Source of the DNA: Diphasiastrum complanatum
Lineage: Eukaryota > Streptophyta > Lycopodiopsida > Lycopodiales > Lycopodiaceae
Assembly (NCBI GenBank): GCA_029204225.1
Contig: CM055100.1
Span: 47,010,516 to 47,074,515, forward strand
Reading direction: 5' to 3'
Length of the DNA stretch: 64,000 nucleotides
Shown here: positions 44,350-56,730 of the stretch, in pieces
How the letters are laid out: every line of letters starts with the position of its first letter
Position numbering within the stretch: the stretch's first letter is position 1
Translations under genes and position numbers: made by a program
The notes under the pieces: model-generated
Database searches by the model: none
What the model was told of the DNA's origin: nothing
The model's input: only the letters and a program-made list of their open reading frames with translations

Positions 44350-45689
44350 TTCTTCCCTCCTTAAACTGTTTCTATCCTTAGAAACTAAAATTCGAGAAAT
44401 CTTCTTTATGCTATCAACTCTTTTCCACGAATCATCATTCTCAGTATGACCCTTCCACCGAATTAAGCATTCAGAGATAGAATGATTTCTCAACTGTTTA
44501 TCTCTGGTTCTGAGCACTTTCTCAAGTTCCAAAGGTACAGTAAGTGACAAATCTTTCAAATGGGATAAATCCTCATCCGATCCGACTATGTCACCATCAT
44601 GTAAACTTAGTTTCAAACGACTTATATGAAACACTATGTGTGCAGTCGATTTTCCTTGAAGATCGAGTTCATATGCCAAAGAACCAATTCTACGTACAAT
44701 CCTGAAAGGTCCACAATAACGAATAGGCAGCTTATAATGCTTCCTTATACTTAATGTGTTAGAATCTTTTGGAATGCTAAGATGTACCCAATCATCAAAT
44801 TTAAAATCTCTTGGAGATCTCTTAAGATCAGTATAGTGTTTATCCTTATCCACTTGCAACATTTCTTGCATATCATGCAAAAAATCAGCAACCTTCTGGA
44901 TCTTAACATACTTCATCTCAACATTTACTGGAGATCTAGGTTGAAAATTGTACATTAACATAAAAGGACTGTAATCTGTAGCAGAATATTTTCTACTATT
45001 ATATGCAAACTCAACCAATGGGAGATGATCTTCCCAATGAGATTGCCTGTGAGAAACATACGTCCTCAAAATATCTTCCATAGTTTAATTAGTCTTTTTT
45101 GTCTGGCCATCTGATTCAGGATGATCAGAAGAACTTAAACTCAAAGAAGTTTCTAGTTTATGGAATAGTGCTGATCAAAAGTGACCTGTGAACTTAGAAT
45201 CTTTATCACTAACAATGTCACTTGACAGACCATACAACCGAAATAATCTCTCAACAAAGATCTGGTCAAAATCAAAAGCCTTTATAGTTGACTTGACTGG
45301 TACGAATGCAACTACTGAGTTAACCAATCCACTATGACCAAATAGAATCATTTTGTCATTGGGTCTTTGGAAGTCCAACTACAGAATCCATAGATATGCT
45401 TTCTCATTTCTTATCTGGGATATCTAACGGATGCAACAAACCACCAGCCTTATGGCGTTCAGCCTTTGCAAGTTGACAGGGCTTGCATTTAACAACATAT
45501 GACTCAACATATGGCTTGAGCTTTGGCCAATAAATTTCTCTCTTAACCAAGTCCAGAGTCCTGTGTATACCGGGATGTCATGCACAGGGTATGTCATGAC
45601 ATTCAAACGAAATCTTCCATTTGAGCTCATCATCACCAGCAGGTACGCAAACTTTTCCATTCTGAAATAGTAATCCATCTCGAATGGTG
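44209..45689 (-). pseudogene. chromovirus G2 integrase and chromodomain; rest of element missing
   Basis: Longest frame 45081-44209 (290 aa): integrase end (FAYNSRKYSATDYSPFMLMY), GPFRI box at about 124, and a chromodomain-like segment, EKVLRTRDKQLRNH...SECLIRWKGHTENDDSWK, at about 187-220. Upstream pieces (45678-45100) carry the integrase zinc region and core with stops and a frameshift, such as QIFVERLFRLYGLSSDIVSD. Homology to G1 and G3 stops at about 45690, where the hAT gene region begins, so RT, protease and gag are absent. Confidence 0.85.
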
Positions 45690-45742
45690 AACTTTTATGA
45701 GTGCGACACTTCCTTTGCTGTTGCTAACACTTGGGTGTTCAG

Positions 45743-48211
45743 ATGGCAGCCGTGGATGTTACATTGACACCTCCCAGACGAGAGGCATTGCGAGGCAGGA
45801 TGCTTCGTCACAAGGAGGAGATCAGCACACGGGAGCTGAGTTCCATTCGCTCAGCTTGGCAGATGTAAGTACTTTGTTTCCATAAACCCATTGCATGCGT
45901 TTAGGGTTGACTCATGGCACAATTTTTGCATTTGGCTAATGGGTGTTTTGTGGCAGGTATAGATGCACGATATTGAGTGATGGATGGACCACCGTTCGTC
46001 GGCGATCCGTCATCAATGTCTTGGTTTCTTTCCCACTTGGCACAGTATTCCTACGTGGCGTGGTTGCCACGTGAGCAATTGGGAGAGATTATGATGAGGG
46101 AGCACTCTAACATTGTGTGGACACTTTGTGCTGCACATTGCATAGACTTGCTCATCCATGACCTGTGTGCACTTCCATGGATCAGAATGGTATTGGTTTC
46201 TCCAATTGCTATGCCATCTTGATTGACGCCAGCTCCATGCTACTAAGCACATCTTAACTACTCTCTAAGTTTTTTACTGAATGTCTATGTTGCAGGTCAC
46301 TTCTACGGCCATGCGCCTGGTCACTTTTGTTACCAGGAAGAGGCGTGTGCTGGCCCTATTCCGCACCTTCTCTCACCTAACTTGAAGAAGCCAGCACCCA
46401 CACACTCTGCCTTTTACTTTTTGGTGCTAGAGCGGTTAGTAGTAGTGAAGGACGCATTGCGGCGGATGGTTTCCAGTGAGTCCTTTCGAGAGTTCATGGA
46501 CGTCCCACATGCGATGTTTTTCCGGTCCACTGTGTTCGGTGAGAAGTTCTGGACAGATGCTGAGGAGATTATTGGGGTGGTCCTTCTACCCATTTTCAGA
46601 GTGCTATGCCTGGTAGACTGTGAGGGGTGCACTCTCGGCCTCATTTACGAGTTCATGGACCACATTGGCGAGGGGATTTTGACATCAGCCTTGGTCGAGC
46701 ACAGGTATGACTCTTCAGTGTCTAGTTTGTTGTTTCTCACTCAAGTCTGATTTGTTTTTTTATGCTATGTTAGCTATGGTTACACGATTGTTGTAATTTG
46801 TCTGCTGTAGGAGTCGCGAGATCTCACGTATCTAGGAGGCCAGATGAGACTACTTCCACCAACCCATCCACGCCGTAGCCCGCACGACACTCGGGATTGG
46901 GACGATTGGGAGCTACACCGAAAATGGGTGGAGTACACACAGCGCGTATGGCCTAGACCAGGTACATGTGATAAATTGCTTGGTAGGCTAAGTACTGTAG
47001 TAGTGACTGTAGTGTGTTGATTTCTAGTGTGTGAATTCAAGAGGACTTACACGAGCCATGTTTTTACTTCTGCCAACAGGTCCGATGCTTACTAACATTG
47101 CATACCAGCTGCTGATCTTTGAGCGCTACCCTTTTCCTTTTGATGGAGAGCAGAATCGATGGAGGGAGGATATGTTGAGGCTTGTTTAATGGTGGGGCTA
47201 CCATGGGTGCGACACAGGTGACCTTCGACGACTGGCCGAGAGAGTCCTACATAGGACTGTTCAGCAGGAGCTTGCGAGCGAAATTGGATCACCTGGGCTT
47301 TGTATCACACTCAAAAGAGGAACAAGTTGTCCATCGAGCAGTGTAGGCGGTTGGTGTTTGTGAACACCAACAACCGTATGTTGAGGTGCACATGAGGAGG
47401 GGTATAGATGCTCGAGGTGAGTCACATGCTCGAGGTTTGGTTGCAGGTGAACCTTGACACTTGCTTGGTGGATTCAGTAGCTGCTGCTCCTCGGGCACCA
47501 CCCACGTAGGCGGATATGGATGATGAGATCTATAGAGAGTTATATAGACAGGCGCAGGCTGATGCACGGGCTCTACGGCGTTCAAGGAGGGCAGACAGGC
47601 AGAGGGATAGGGCTGAGGAGGGGGATGATGAGGGCTTGGAGGGTAGAGAGGAGCTCAGGGCTGACTATCAGAAGGAGGAGGAGTGGGTTCAGGGGGATAT
47701 GGAGGAGGATGAGGAGATGGGGGCGAAGGCACAGGGGGATGACCTGGCTGACTTGTTGGTGGACCCTGATGCGGAGACAGAGGAGGAGCCTGCCATTCTT
47801 GCATGTAGCCCTAGGGGGAGACCTAGAAGTTCTGGGAGGGGGGATTGAGTTTGTTTTTTGTAGACATGAGTGGAGCATCACAGGCAACTGTCGGCCAGAC
47901 ATCATCACAGTGGGTAGGCCCATCCCAGGGCGTTGGATCACACCCACCTGACACACATACACGCAAGGGTACACACAGGGGTGGGGTAAGCAGAGGGGGG
48001 CCAAAGGAGGGGAGAGAGACAGAGGCAGAGGTAGATGCAGGGGGAGGATCCAGAGCCAGAGCACGTAGCAGAGAGCCAGAGCATGTGGCAGAACCAGGGC
48101 CACACCACGACATATGGCTCCCTCCAGTTCTGATTCATCTACAGACCTTTGGGATCTGTAGTCAGACATAGATTTAGATGATGGTTCCTACCATGACTCT
48201 GACGAGCCTTA
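45743..48211 (+). pseudogene. hAT-superfamily transposase gene (DUF659 / hAT C-terminal dimerisation), decayed
   Basis: First exon 45743-45864 (MAAVDVTLTPPRREALRGRM...SIRSAWQ) splices in phase over GT-AG to 45958: YRCTILSDGWTTVRRRSVIN then VLVSFPLGTVFLRGVVAT, the DUF659 signature, then a TGA at 46072. Next in another frame: NIVWTLCAAHCIDLLIHDL and, at 46382-46750, ERLVVVKDALRRMVSSESF...FRVLCLVDCEGCTLGLIYEF. The C-terminal dimerisation part follows (WWGYHGCDTGDLRRLAERVL near 47190; then KRNKLSIEQCRRLVFVNTNN after a frameshift). An acidic arginine-rich tail is at 47516-47848 and the final SDIDLDDGSYHDSDEP lies near 48160-48211. The DNAANY part of DUF659 is missing. No BED finger, terminal inverted repeats or 8-bp duplication were found. 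A domesticated gene is possible, but the stops argue for a relic. Confidence 0.8.
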
Positions 48212-48333
48212 GTTGTATAGTTTTCATTATGTTCATGGAACATCATTGTACCCCATTTTGGTGCCATGTGGCCCAATATTATATATTACGATGATCCTAT
48301 TCACAACAGTGTAACGATTCAGTACTGTTCTTT

Positions 48334-48602
<269 letters not shown>

Positions 48603-48603
<1 letters not shown>

Positions 48604-48852
48604 TGGGACATCATGTTTTTTATTAGTGCACCTGGGAGTTAAAGCGTAAACCTGGGAACTAATGCACCTAAACTAGATCATTCTGCACCCACAACATTCG
48701 GCAAAATACACAATAATTATGCTCTAAATTAGAGCTTTCACCTGATACCCATATTGCCAAAAAAAAAAAATGAAAAAAAACGTTTCTAGGAATTTTTTTT
48801 CATATTTTAGAAACGCGCTTCTGAAACGCATTTCAGAAATGCAGTGCAACTA

Positions 48853-48855
<3 letters not shown>
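48603..48855. other. no gene; AT-rich with A runs and short inverted TTTCAGAA motifs
   Basis: 48790-48850 contains overlapping GAAACGC / GCGTTTC-like inverted units. No coding signal. Confidence 0.4.
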
Positions 48856-48904
<49 letters not shown>

Positions 48905-48990
48905 TAGTTGTGAGTGCCCGTCGTTGACGGGCAATGAAGACCGATCTAGGTGGCGGCCTGGATGATGGCCAATCTCGCACATCTCGCATC
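48856..48990 (-). mobile_element. TA array and Helitron-like 3' end, minus orientation
   Basis: TA run 48856-48902, CTAG at 48904-48907, hairpin TGCCCGTCGTTGACGGGCA (48915-48933, perfect 8-bp arms). The body continues right with CGAGATGCGAGATG-type sequence in reverse, matching the ends at 53690-53740. Confidence 0.7.
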
Positions 48991-49565
48991 TCGAATATCT
49001 AACATTCGAGTCTTTGAAAAAATTCGAGTCTTCAAAACAAATCTAGTTTTTGGAAAAATTCTAGTCTTCGAAAAAGTTTGAGTCTTTGGAAAAAAAACAT
49101 CGAGTCTTCGAAAAAATTCGAGTCTTTTGAAAAATTTGACTTGACAGTACAAAGAGTCCTTTGATTATTTGGAAAAATTTGAGTTGACAGTTTGATCCTT
49201 CGAAAAAATTCGAGTATTTGGAAAAGTTCGATCCTTTAAAACTCGAGTCACTGAAAAAATTGAATTTTCAAAAAAATTCGAGTCATTAAGAAAAATTTGA
49301 TACATTGGAAACATTCAAGTCTTAGGAAAAAATTGAGTCATTGGAAAAATTCGAGTCATTGAAAAAATTGGATATTTTGAAAAAATTCGATCCATTGAAA
49401 AAATTCGAGTCTTTGGAAAAATTCGAGTCGTTCAGAAAATTTGAGTCGTTCAAAATATTCGAGTCGTTCAAAAAACTCGAGTCATTCAAAAATTCGAGTC
49501 ATTCAAAAAATTCGAGTCATTCAAAAATTTGAGTCATTCAAAAAATTCGGGTCATTCAAAAACAT
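48991..49565. repeat. 18-bp minisatellite, TTCGAGTCTTTGGAAAAA type
   Basis: Long array of degenerate units; 49278-49565 matches 13238-13487. The coded peptide KKFESF repeat has no meaning beyond the unit length. Confidence 0.9.
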
Positions 49566-49568
49566 TTT

Positions 49569-50050
49569 GCCTTGTCCAAATCTTATAGACTTGCTTATAC
49601 TAGATCTACCTCTAGATCTAAAGAAGCTTTTAAACTTGTGCATTCGGATCTTCATTCTTTTAGTACAACTAGCAATGGTGGGACAAAAATGCTCAAAACT
49701 TCATCATGAGTGAGTATGATCATTCTCTCTAGTTTAGATTGAATGATAATGGTGACATCACTTTGCTTTTGATCTATGTTGATGACATAATCTTAACTGG
49801 TGATAGCAATGAAGATATAGATGACATCAAGATGGCACTTAAAAGTAAGTTTGAGATACAAGATTTTGATAAGCTTCACTATATCTTAGGAATAGAGATT
49901 GTTAGGACTTCTAATTCTACTTTCATTTGTCAAGAGAAGTATTCTAACTCTATTCTAAAAAGATTTCATATGGAAAATTGCAAAGTAGTTTCTACTCCTA
50001 TGAAATCAAATGTAAAGCTATCTATAAGAGGTAATGAAAGATATAGGCCT
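49569..50050 (+). pseudogene. Ty1/copia integrase remnant joined to reverse transcriptase fragment
   Basis: The integrase part (49569-49692) is the same segment as 13489 on. It jumps at about 49692 to RT: TLLLIYVDDIILTGDSNEDI (YVDD catalytic box) in a frame starting at 49739, then FDKLHYILGIEIVRTSNSTF and ILKRFHMENCKVVSTPM. RT ends at about 50045 in the GCCACG cluster. Internal deletion and loss of both ends make it non-functional. Confidence 0.9.
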
Positions 50051-50738
50051 GCTATCTACCAAGCTTGTCATACACTGCCACGTGGCAAGTCATCTATGTC
50101 TTCCACGTGGCAAATCACGTAGGCTTGGGTTAGTCACATAGGCCTATCATAGGCTGGCAAGCCAACCAGGCCTACGTGGTCTGCTATCTGCCAAGCCTGT
50201 CACACATTGCCACGTGCAAACCACGTACGTCTGTGCCACATGGCAAATCATGCAGGCTTGAGGTTTGCCATGTGGTAAGCCATGTTGGCCTGCCATAAGC
50301 TTGTATGGCAAGCCAACTGGGCTCTACCATGTAGGCTTGAGTGGATCTAGAGAGAGACATATATAGGTGGGCTCGAAAGTTGTCACGTGGCAAGCCACGC
50401 AGGCCTACCATAGGCTTGCATGGCAGGCCACATAGGCATGACATGGGTTTAATGGTAGGCCTACGTGGCAAACAACGTAGTTCTAACATAGGCTTGCATA
50501 GCAAGCCAACCAAGCTCTACCATGTAGGCTTGAGTGGACCCAGAGAGAGAGAGATGGGGCTCGCAAGTTGCCATGTGGCAAGCCATATAGGCCTATCATA
50601 GGCTTGTGTGGCAGGTCATCTAGGCATGACATAGGCTTGCATCTGCCATGCAGGCATGTTGCAGTCTGTCAGATAGGCTTGTGTGGCAAGCCAACTAAGC
50701 TATGCCACGTAGGTATGCCATGCAAGCTTGAGTGGAAC

Positions 50739-50805
<67 letters not shown>
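50051..50805. repeat. GCCACG repeat cluster and GA microsatellite
   Basis: Largest cluster of GTGGCAAGCCACGTAGGC units in the window (50070-50735), then a GA run 50740-50804. Same order as 13721-14109 with extra units at the left. Confidence 0.85.
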
Positions 50806-50807
<2 letters not shown>

Positions 50808-51006
50808 GGGCCCCTTAGATGAATGCATGGGGAGGAGGGCCATGCATCCTACTCCCCATTGTATTTAGTTCAAAAAATGTGTATGCATGGGTGAGGAGAG
50901 AAGGATGCATGGATTCACCCATACACATGCGAAAAACTGTACATAAGTTTAAATAAATATATAGATGTGTGTATGTGTATATATGTGTGTGTGTGTGTAT
51001 ACACAC
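50806..51006. repeat. single arm of the inverted-repeat family with TG/TA tract
   Basis: Left arm as at 14110-14280, TG/TA run 50966-51004, then a direct joint to the copia LTR at 51007; the right arm seen at 14400 is deleted. Confidence 0.7.
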
Positions 51007-51087
51007 TGAAAGGTTAGATCCAAAACTATGTACAAAAATTGCCAATTTAGGCCTCAAACTAACTAGGAAATATTGACAATTTTCACA
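51007..51087 (-). mobile_element. Ty1/copia 3' LTR, first 80 bases only
   Basis: TGTGAAAATTGTC start on the minus strand at 51087, after the purine tract GAAGAGGGAG. Truncated at 51007. Confidence 0.6.
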
Positions 51088-51379
51088 CTCCCTCTTCAAC
51101 ATTGGATGCTAGTTTTAACATAGATCTTGAACACATTCCAAGATTAGATCTATGCTTATAATACAGGTCCTTTCCCAATGGTTTGGTGAAGATATCAACC
51201 ACAGACTCCAATGAAGAGACATGTTGAAGCTCCACCTCTTTGGCAATGACTTGATCCCTCACAAAGTGATGAGCAATCTCAATGTGCTTGCTTCTAGCAT
51301 GGAAAACTGGATTGGTTGCCAAGCTTTGGGCTGAAAGGTTGTCACAATAGATGATTGGTGTCTTCTTAGAATCCAGCAA
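51083..51379 (-). pseudogene. Ty1/copia RNase H C-terminal fragment, frame intact
   Basis: Minus-strand frame: IIYCDNLSAQSLATNPVFHA, RSKHIEIAHHFVRDQV, HVSSLESVVDIFTKPLGKDL and a final SNVEEGV overlapping the purine tract. This is the true copia pol C terminus. It faces the RT piece at 49739, so the copia parts here are in opposite orientations. Confidence 0.9.
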
Positions 51380-52059
51380 GTGAAAGACCTATGGTAGGCC
51401 TACGTGGCTTGCCACATGGCAGCTTTTGAGCCCCACCTCTTTCTTTCTCTAGGTTCACTCAAGCCTACGTGGCAAAGTGACAAAGAAGGATTTTTTTACT
51501 CTGGATCAGATCGGATCGGATCGAGGCGGATTTATTTCGACCTTTGTATATTTTTCGACCCAAAGTAAAATTCGGCCCTTTGTATATTTTCCAACCCAGA
51601 GTAAAGTCCGCCCCTTTGTATATTTTCAACCCTTTGTACTGTCAAATCAAAATTTTTTCGAGGACTCGAATTTTTCCATAGACTCGAATTTTTTCTCCAA
51701 AGACTCGAATTTTTCCAAAGGATCGAATTTTTCCAAAGACTCGAATTTTCCAAAGACTCAAAGTTTTCCAAAGACTCGAATTTTTTCGACCCAAGGTTGA
51801 GCTTGGCAAAGAAGAATTTTCCAACCTTGGATCAGATTGGATCGAGGTGGATTTATTTCGACCCTTTTTTATACTTTTGATTCTTTGGTATTTTTCTGAC
51901 CCAGAGTACAATCCGATCCTTTGTACTGTCAACTCATAATTTTTCTTAAAGCTCGAATTTTTCCAAAGACTCGAATTTTTTCAAAGACTCAAATTTTTTT
52001 TCGAAGGCTCGAATTTTTTCAAAGACTCAAATTTTTCCAAAAACTCGAATTTCTGACCG
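51380..52059. repeat. GCCACG segment, then GACTCGAATTTTTCC minisatellite
   Basis: Equivalent to 15460-16165, including the GGATCGGATCGAGG and GACCCTTTGTATATTTT modules. Confidence 0.85.
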
Positions 52060-52917
52060 AAAGTATCGAATTTATAATGGGTCGAATTTATACACTGGGT
52101 CAAAAAGTAAAATAAACAAGGGGTTGAAAATTTATACTAGAGTGAAAATATGCACATGGGTCGGATTTATCAGACCGATTCGACCCGATCCAGGGTCGAA
52201 CACGTCCGGATAATTTCTGTCTCGATCTGATCCGATCCAAGGTCGAAAAATTTCTTTTTGACAAGGATGACATTGGTTCAAAAAAAATCCGACATTGGAT
52301 TTTTTGACCTTCTGAAAAACTCAAGCCTTCTTTTTCTGGGTTTTGTACAGCTTTTAGGATGCTCATTATTGAGGCTGAGCATTAAACCCCAACAAAACAC
52401 ACACGCATGAACAACATATTCACTTTCAACTGTGGGCCGCCCATTAACAGACATTTCCAAACACATATGGGCCTACCGCCCGTCAACTTTTTATTAAGAT
52501 ACTCCTTGTGCTATTGTTAAACATGGTTAAATTTTGACCTCTACTATGGCTGAGATATATGAGATATATTACATATTCGAGATGCGAGATGTGCGAGATC
52601 GGCCACCATCCAAATCATCGGCCATCACCCATATCGTCGGCGACCACCTAAATCCACACCGTATTTGTACGATCATTGGCCGTCCACCCAAACCATTGGC
52701 CACCACCCAAAATTTTCTCTAATTGTCACTGACAACTTTTGACCCAAACCATTGACCTTCAACTTAAACCATCGGTCCTAACCCAAATTGTTGGTCATCG
52801 GCTGCCTTCAATCATCAATCGCCTGCTCTGAGCATCATCCACACGTCTCGACCACAAGCCGCCACAAAGATCGTCGTCAGCCGTCCATTGCCAGTCAACG
52901 ATGGGCACTCTTTACTA

Positions 52918-52918
<1 letters not shown>
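52060..52918 (+). mobile_element. Helitron-like 3' terminal region, plus orientation
   Basis: Matches 16166-17005. Hairpin TGCCAGTCAACGATGGGCA (52889-52907), spacer CTCTTTA, CTAG at 52915-52918, then T and a TA array 52919-52954. Confidence 0.65.
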
Positions 52919-52960
<42 letters not shown>

Positions 52961-53740
52961 TCTATATATATAAAATTATTTGTGTGCATGTGGTGCGCAT
53001 GTGTATGGGTGCACCCATGCATCCTCCCCTCCTCACCCATGCATACACACTTTCTTAACTAAAAATGATGGGGAGAGGGATGCAGGTATGGGGAAAGTGC
53101 ATATCCCCATACATTTGCACATTGTGTGCATTGAGAGGTGGGCCTCAAAAAGATTTCCCACCCTGTCCCTCTCAATCACTAAATTCAAATATTTGAAATT
53201 TGGAGTTATAGTTTTATATTCTTCACATACTTCAATGTGCTTTAAACTTTAGCCAATAATCTTTATTACGTGATTTTCTTATTTATTTTGAATTACCAAA
53301 GTTTTTCCCATAAATCATGAACATAAAATTTTTTTTGACTACCTAAAACTGTTTTGTTTTTTTTCAATCCTTCAAATCCCTAGTGTCAAATCACTCATGT
53401 CTACAAGCCAAACTCACTAGTTTTAACTCCAAAAGATCGATTTTTTCCAAAGACTCCAATTTTTTCTAAGGATCACAATCTGTCAGCTTGAATTTTTCCA
53501 AAGGATCAAAGGACCCTTTGTACTGTCAAGTTGAATTTTCAAATAGACTCGAATGTTTTGAAAGACTTAATTTTTTTTTCCAAACACGAATTTTTCCAAA
53601 GACTAAAATTTTTTCAAAGGCCCGAATTTTTCCAAGGATGTTAATTTTTCTAAAGACTCAAATGTTTGATATTCGAAATGCGAGATGTGCGAAATTGGCC
53701 ATCATCCAAATCATCGACCACCACCTAGATCAGTTTCCAT
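52919..53740. repeat. TA array, inverted-repeat arm, AT-rich filler, TCGAATTTTT units
   Basis: Equivalent to 17006-17880. No coding signal. Confidence 0.7.
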
Positions 53741-53819
53741 TGCCCATCAACAACGGGCACTCGTTACTAGTATTATATATACATATATACTAGTAACGAG
53801 GGCCCGTTGTTGACGGGCA
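53741..53819. mobile_element. two Helitron-like 3' ends facing each other across a TA tract
   Basis: Plus-strand hairpin 53741-53759 and CTAG 53767-53770; minus-strand CTAG 53790-53793 and hairpin 53801-53819. Nineteen TA-rich bases lie between. Same structure as 17888-17968. Confidence 0.75.
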
Positions 53820-54570
53820 ATGGAGGCCGATCTTCATAGAAATGCATTTTTATTTCAACCTTTCCCGTGGAAAGTTTGATAATTTAAAAAATCCTTAGAA
53901 CACCTTTCAAATTTTTGATAATGAAAGTCTCATTTGTTTAACACTTTTCACCATGAAAGTACGTACATACACTTCAAAACACTATGTGTGTTGGTAAAGG
54001 ATTATTTGAATTTGGAGTGGGCCCCTTAGATGCATGCATGGAGAGGAGGGCCATGCATGCTTTTCCACGTACATGCATCCTCCTCCCCAAGTTTTTTAGT
54101 TAGAAAAAGCTCATGCATGGGTGAGGGGAAGAGCATGCATGGTGCACCCATACACATGCGCAAAAGTGCACATAAGTTTAAATATATATATAGATATATC
54201 TATATATATCAAACTATTTGTGCGCATGTGTATGGGCGCACATGCATACTCCTCTCCCCCACCCATGCTACACCTTTTCTAACTAAAAAGTGAAGGGAGG
54301 AGGATGCATGTATGGGAAAAGTACATATCCCCATAAATTTGCACATTATGTGCATTGAGGGGTGGGCCCCAAAAAGTTTCCCCACCCTCTCCCTCCCACC
54401 TACTGAATTTCAATATCTTCCTCTAAATTCAAATATTTGAAGTTTGAAGTTAAGGTTTTCTTCACACATTTCAATGTGCTTTAAACTTTAGCCAATAATC
54501 TTTATTACATGGCTTTCTTATTTATTCTGGATTACCAAAGTTTTACCCATAAACCATGAAAAACCAAAAA
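53820..54570. repeat. AT-rich flank with inverted-repeat arms; no gene
   Basis: Equivalent to 17969-18710. The homology to the first block ends at about 54570, where a deletion joins it to the integrase of G3. Confidence 0.7.
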
Positions 54571-56700
54571 TTTTACTGGAGATCTAGGTTGAAAATCGTA
54601 CATAAATATAAAAGGACTGTAATCTGTAGCAGAATGTATTCTACTATTATATGCAAACTCAACCAGTGGAAGATAATATTTCCAATGAGATTGCCTGTGA
54701 GAAGCATACGTCCTCAAAATATCTTCCATAGTTTGATTAGTCCTTTCTGTCTGGCCATATGATTCAGGATGATCAGAAGAACTTAAACTCAAAGAAGTTT
54801 CTAGTTTATGGTACTGCTGACCAAAAGTGACTTGTGAACTTAGGATCTCTATCACTAACAATGTCACTTGGCAGACCATACAACCAAAATAATCTTTCAA
54901 CAAAGATCTGGGCTAAATCAAAAGCCTTTATAGTTGACTTGACTAGTACGAATGCAGCTAACTTAGATAACCGATCCACTACAACCCAAATAGAATCATT
55001 TTGTCGTTGGGTCTTTGGAAGTCCAACTACAAAATCCATAGATATGCTTTCCCATTTCTTATCTGGGATATCTAACGGATGAAACAAACCACCATCCTTA
55101 TGGTGTTCAGCCTTTGCTAGTTGACAGGGCTTGCACTTAACAACATATGACTCGACATATGGCTTGAGCTTTGGCCTGTAAAATTTCCTTTTAACCAAGT
55201 CCAGAGTCCTGTGTATATCGGAATCTCATGCACAGGGTATGTCATGACATTCAAACAAAATCTTCCGTTTGAGCTCATCATCACGAACAGGTACGCAAAC
55301 TCTCCCATTCCGAAATAGTAATCCATCTCGAATGGTGAACTGTTCCAGAATCTTCTTATCTTTCTTAGTTAGTTGAGTAACCTATGTTTCTGACTCAACA
55401 CTGTCCACATTTCTTTCGGTTTGAACAATATTCCAAATATGACCAAAATGGGAATCTGATTCATAGTTTTCTCTCAGCGAAAGATATAGATTCGTAGAAA
55501 TCTGGGTGAATGACAACTCGTTCAGTTCACCGATCTGACTAAGAACATTTTAGCTGTCTCTTATGTAACGGATTTCATGATTAAATTCTTGCATCAATTC
55601 AGCCGTGCTTTTCTCCCCCGAAGATCATGTTGATTACAAAAATACTTAAGAGACTGGTGATCCGTATACACTACTTACTATCATACAAGTAGTGTCTCAA
55701 GGTTTTAAGTGCATAGACTACAACAAACAATTCCTTTTTCTGCGTAGTATAACACAACTGAGGACCAATGAATTTTTTGCTTTCAAACGCTAGTGGCCTA
55801 TCCATTTGTACTAGAACTACCCCAACTGCAACATCACTTGCGTCCGTTCTCACAACGTAAGGTAAATTTGGATTTGCAATTTGTAACAAGGGAGCTGAAA
55901 CAATCATTGTTTTAAGTTTCTCAAAACATTGATTCAATTCCTCGTTCCAAACAACAGGCGGACTAGGTTGATTCCTCCTTTTCTTTTTATTAACAATTCC
56001 TTTTTTCAGATTATTAAGTGGTGCTGCTAACTTAGCATAATCCTCAATAAATCTCTTGAAGAAAAGTGTAAAACCTAAAAAAGACTTTACCTGCCTCACA
56101 GTTTCCAAAATTGGCCACTCAATTAGAATCTTGATTTTATCCTCGTCAATCTTGATCCCATTTACTATGATTTTATGACCGAGATAAAGCAACTCTTGCT
56201 TAAAGAATTCACACTTGGACTCTTTAGCTTAGACTAACTCCCAACAAAACTTCATCAAGACGACTTATAAGTGTTCTACGTGTTCCATCAAGGATTTACT
56301 GTAAACGAGAATGTCGTCTAAGAATACAACCAAAAACTTTCCCAAATATGGACGAAATAAATCATTCATCATTTTTTGGAACGTTGCTGGAGCATTCGTT
56401 AATCCAAATGACAACACTAGAAATTCATAATGACCAAATCTAGAACGAAATCCTATCTTGGACATCTTCTGACTTACTTCTTATTTGATGGTACCCTGTC
56501 CTGAGATCTATCTTGGTGAAATACTGTGCTCCACCCAAGCGATCTACAAGGTCATCCATCATGGGTAATGGGTATTTATTCTTTATAGTCACTTTATTAA
56601 GCCCCTTGTAATCCACACACATCCGGAAACCTCCATATTTCTTCGCTTTAAGAAGAACATGAGAGCCCCATGGTGATTTACTAGGTTGTATATGTCCCAT
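54571..56700 (-). pseudogene. Ty3/gypsy chromovirus G3 pol: RT, RNase H, integrase (3' end deleted)
   Basis: RT in two frames: [20 protein letters not shown] (56700-56440) and [14 protein letters not shown]...[12 protein letters not shown] (56465-56265, catalytic FLDD box). RNase H: RTDASDVAVGVVLVQM to ALKTLRHYLYDSK (56192-55671). Integrase: YVVKCKPCQLAKAEH (zinc region end), WESISMDFVVGLPKTQRQND (first catalytic aspartate) and LPSDIVSDRDPKFTSHFW (second). Stops near 55560 and 56230, plus frameshifts. The integrase C terminus, chromodomain and 3' LTR were lost in a ~1.3 kb deletion at 54571 relative to G1. Confidence 0.9.
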
Positions 56701-56730
56701 CCTCAGATACTTTTCTATTTGATTTGAAAT

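Noticed and set aside
47582-48169. 195-aa leucine-rich minus-strand frame
   Set aside because: Shadow of the acidic, arginine-rich hAT C-terminal exon on the plus strand, which matches the expected family order.
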